A stretch of 56,685 nt of DNA, taken from positions 1 to 56,685 of the forward strand of contig JANYHD010000012.1 of the NCBI GenBank assembly GCA_025359205.1, written 5' to 3'. The notes beneath the pieces were generated by a model. The model was given only the letters and a program-made list of their open reading frames with translations. It was not told where the DNA came from and ran no database searches. Below are positions 51,870 to 56,685 of this stretch, piece after piece (position 1 is the first letter of the stretch; each line of letters begins with the position of its first letter). Position numbers and translations under genes: made by a program. Source of the stretch: Gammaproteobacteria bacterium (lineage in GTDB: Bacteria; Pseudomonadota; Gammaproteobacteria; Steroidobacterales; Steroidobacteraceae).

Positions 51870-52803
51870 GCACGCTGAAAGCCCGAATATTGGCCAGGTT
51901 GACCAGGTCGTCCAGGCGCTCAAGGGCCTGGCCGACCCCACGCGCCTGCGCCTGCTCTCGCTCCTGCGCCACGGAGAACTCACGGTGGGCGAGATCTGCC
52001 GGGTGGTGGGGCAGAGCCAACCGCGCGTTTCACGCCACCTGCGGCTGCTCAGCGAAGCCGGCTTCCTCGACCGTTTCCGTGAGCAGCAGTGCGTGTATTA
52101 CCGCACGCCGGCAACTGGAGCGCGTTCAGGCTGGGTGCGCGAATTGTTGGCTTCCGTCGATTCGCGCGACCCGGCGCTGCAACGCGACCAGGTGCGGATG
52201 GCCGTCGTGGTGAGCGATCGCGGGCGCACGGCAGCCGGGCAGCTCGGCCAGTCCTCGCCGTCGGAGGCGGGCGATGCGGGGCTGGCGGCGGTGCTACACG
52301 AAGAGCTCGGGCCCATGGCGCTTGGCGAGTTGCTCGACATCGGCACGGGCGCGGGGCGCATGCTGGAAATGCTGGGAGCGCAAACCTCGCACGCCGTGGG
52401 CATCGACCTCTCGTCCCCGGCTTTGCGGTTGGCCCGCACACGCGTCCACGGGCGCGGGCTGGCGCATTGCGAATTTCACCGCGGCGACATGTACGCGCTG
52501 CCGTTCGAATCTGCCGCCTTCGACACCGTGACCATCGATCGCGTGCTCGCCGCCGCCGAGCGCCCGGTGGCGGTGCTGACGGAGGCGGCCCGCACGCTGC
52601 GCGCCGCCGGCCGGCTCCTCGTGGTCGAGCGATTCGATGACATCGAGGCTTGCACCGGCGCCAACCCGCTGCAGAGCCTGCGGGCGTGGCTTGACGGCTC
52701 GGGACTGCGGCTCACGCGCTTGCGGCCCTGCGATCTGGCGAGCGGCCACCATCTGCTGGCGGTGGCACAGCACGCGGTGGCGAGCGCGGCGGGGGCACAA
52801 TGA
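51868..52803 (+). CDS. ArsR-family regulator fused to a SAM methyltransferase domain
   Basis: 311 residues. The first 90 form an ArsR-type winged helix (LADPTRLRLLSLLRHGELTV, then VGQSQPRVSRHLRLL as the recognition helix) without the usual metal-binding cysteines. From about residue 145 a class I methyltransferase fold begins, with motif I LLDIGTGAGRMLEML. Known ArsR-type regulators of methionine cycling (SahR, SamR group) bind SAH or SAM with such a domain. It starts a run with metF and metH joined by 4-bp overlaps, so it is the likely sensor of the S-adenosyl pool. It could also be an active methyltransferase with DNA-binding control; the sequence cannot tell. Confidence 0.88.
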   Translation: MHAESPNIGQVDQVVQALKGLADPTRLRLLSLLRHGELTVGEICRVVGQSQPRVSRHLRLLSEAGFLDRFREQQCVYYRTPATGARSGWVRELLASVDSRDPALQRDQVRMAVVVSDRGRTAAGQLGQSSPSEAGDAGLAAVLHEELGPMALGELLDIGTGAGRMLEMLGAQTSHAVGIDLSSPALRLARTRVHGRGLAHCEFHRGDMYALPFESAAFDTVTIDRVLAAAERPVAVLTEAARTLRAAGRLLVVERFDDIEACTGANPLQSLRAWLDGSGLRLTRLRPCDLASGHHLLAVAQHAVASAAGAQ

Positions 52804-53716
52804 ATACGCTCATCCAGTCCCGGCTGCAGGATTACCTAGAGCAGTCGGCGGGTGCTCTGGCTCGTCCACCGGCCGTGTCTTTCGAATTCTTTCCGCCGGG
52901 CGATGCCGCGATGGAAATGACCCTGTGGCGTTCGATCAAGCGGCTCGCGCCGCTGCAACCACGCTTCGTGTCAGTGACCTACGGCGCCGACGGCTCGACA
53001 CGCGAGCGCACGCACCAGGTCGTCACGCGCGTGCTGCACGACACGGCGCTCACGCCCGCGCCGCATCTCACCTGCGTGGGCACTGACCGCGAGTCCTTGC
53101 TGGCCATCGCGCGCGATTACTGGCGCGCGGGCGTACGCCACATCGTCGCGCTGCGTGGCGATCCGGCGGGCGGCGCCGGCGATTACCAGCCTCATCCGGG
53201 CGGATATGCTCACGCAGTAGACCTGGTGCGCGGGCTCAAGAGCGTGGCCGATTTCGAGATCTCGGTGGCGGCCTACCCCGAAACGCATCCGGAGGCGGCC
53301 AGCGTCGAGTCGGACCTCGCCGCGCTCCGCGCCAAGATCGACGCGGGCGCGAGCCGCGCGATCACCCAGTTCTTCTTCGACACCAGCGTGTTCCTGCGCT
53401 TCCGCGATCGCTGCGCCGCGGCCGGCATCGGCACGACGCTGGTGCCGGGCATCCTGCCGATCACGCGCCTGCCGCAGCTGTTGCGCTTCGCGGCACGCTG
53501 TGGTGCCTCGGTGCCCGACTGGCTGCGCGCGCGCTTCGAGGGGCTGGAGGACGACGCACGCACGCGTCGGCTGATCTCAGCCGCCGTGGCCATCAGCCAG
53601 GTGGAATCACTGGCCCGGGAAGGGGTCGATGAATTCCACTTCTACACGCTCAATCGCGCGGAACTGAGTTTCGCGATCTGCCACGCCCTGGGCCTGCGTG
53701 CCGGGGGAGTCGCAGC

Positions 53717-53720
<4 letters not shown>
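52800..53720 (+). CDS. metF: Methylenetetrahydrofolate reductase
   Basis: 306 residues (E. coli 296) with the FAD-binding barrel: FEFFPPGD near the start, [12 protein letters not shown], '[20 protein letters not shown]', and [14 protein letters not shown]. It reduces 5,10-methylene-THF to 5-methyl-THF, which MetH uses. Its ATG overlaps the regulator stop by 4 bp and its stop overlaps the metH start by 4 bp (ATGA), so all three proteins are translationally linked. Confidence 0.96.

Positions 53721-56685
<2,965 letters not shown>

Overview
The window is dense, GC-rich bacterial chromosome with almost no non-coding DNA. Many genes overlap by 4 bp (ATGA) and several start with GTG or TTG. Gene content (proton-channel/TonB-type modules, CcmI-type cytochrome maturation, typA, a CysI paired with a DUF934 protein, a Xanthomonas-like PEP carboxylase family member) points to a gammaproteobacterium, perhaps near Xanthomonadales, Nevskiales or Steroidobacterales. 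That placement is inference; no rRNA or tRNA gene is visible.

Layout. 1-2095: the 3' part of a DUF1501-like exported protein and a TlpA-type thioredoxin-fold protein. 2143-11756: a tightly packed envelope operon, with a coiled-coil exported protein, two large periplasmic TPR proteins, a small exported protein, one ExbB/TolQ-type channel, two ExbD/TolR proteins, a TonB/AgmX-like protein and a 120-residue protein. 11806-18763: a Kef-type antiporter, a PEP carboxylase homologue with altered active-site residues, sulfite reductase CysI and its DUF934 partner. 18789-23719 (minus): a four-gene signalling operon with a TonB protein carrying a receiver-like cytoplasmic domain, a membrane CheA-like kinase with an Hpt histidine, CheY and a CheX-type phosphatase. 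23895-28713: hemL-hemB (minus) diverging from cysG-cysK (plus). 28747-34086: LOG protein, beta-CASP nuclease, ApbE, zinc metallopeptidase, a small exported protein and peptide deformylase. 34089-36068: a periplasmic ankyrin protein.

36068-48556 is the most unusual part and looks like an extracellular-electron-transfer locus. It has a membrane-anchored Fe-S flavoprotein (minus strand) diverging from a six-gene plus-strand run: a CcmI-like maturation protein, a five-helix membrane protein with two His-x13-His pairs (probable di-heme cytochrome b), a 21-heme periplasmic cytochrome c, a 1391-residue cytochrome with 42 CxxCH sites plus one CX4CH and one CX3CH, an outer-membrane barrel with SPOR and TPR domains, and a small exported protein. 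Together these could carry electrons from the quinone pool across the periplasm and outer membrane, or in the reverse direction. The pattern recalls porin-cytochrome clusters of iron oxidisers and metal reducers, but the heme count and maturation partner are distinctive.

48567-56685: a DUF3443 lipoprotein and typA (both minus), then a methionine-cycle operon in which an ArsR-methyltransferase fusion regulator, metF and metH are joined by 4-bp overlaps behind a palindromic operator. metH runs off the right edge. No intergenic stretch exceeds about 210 bp, and I saw no insertion sequence, CRISPR array, tRNA or rRNA.
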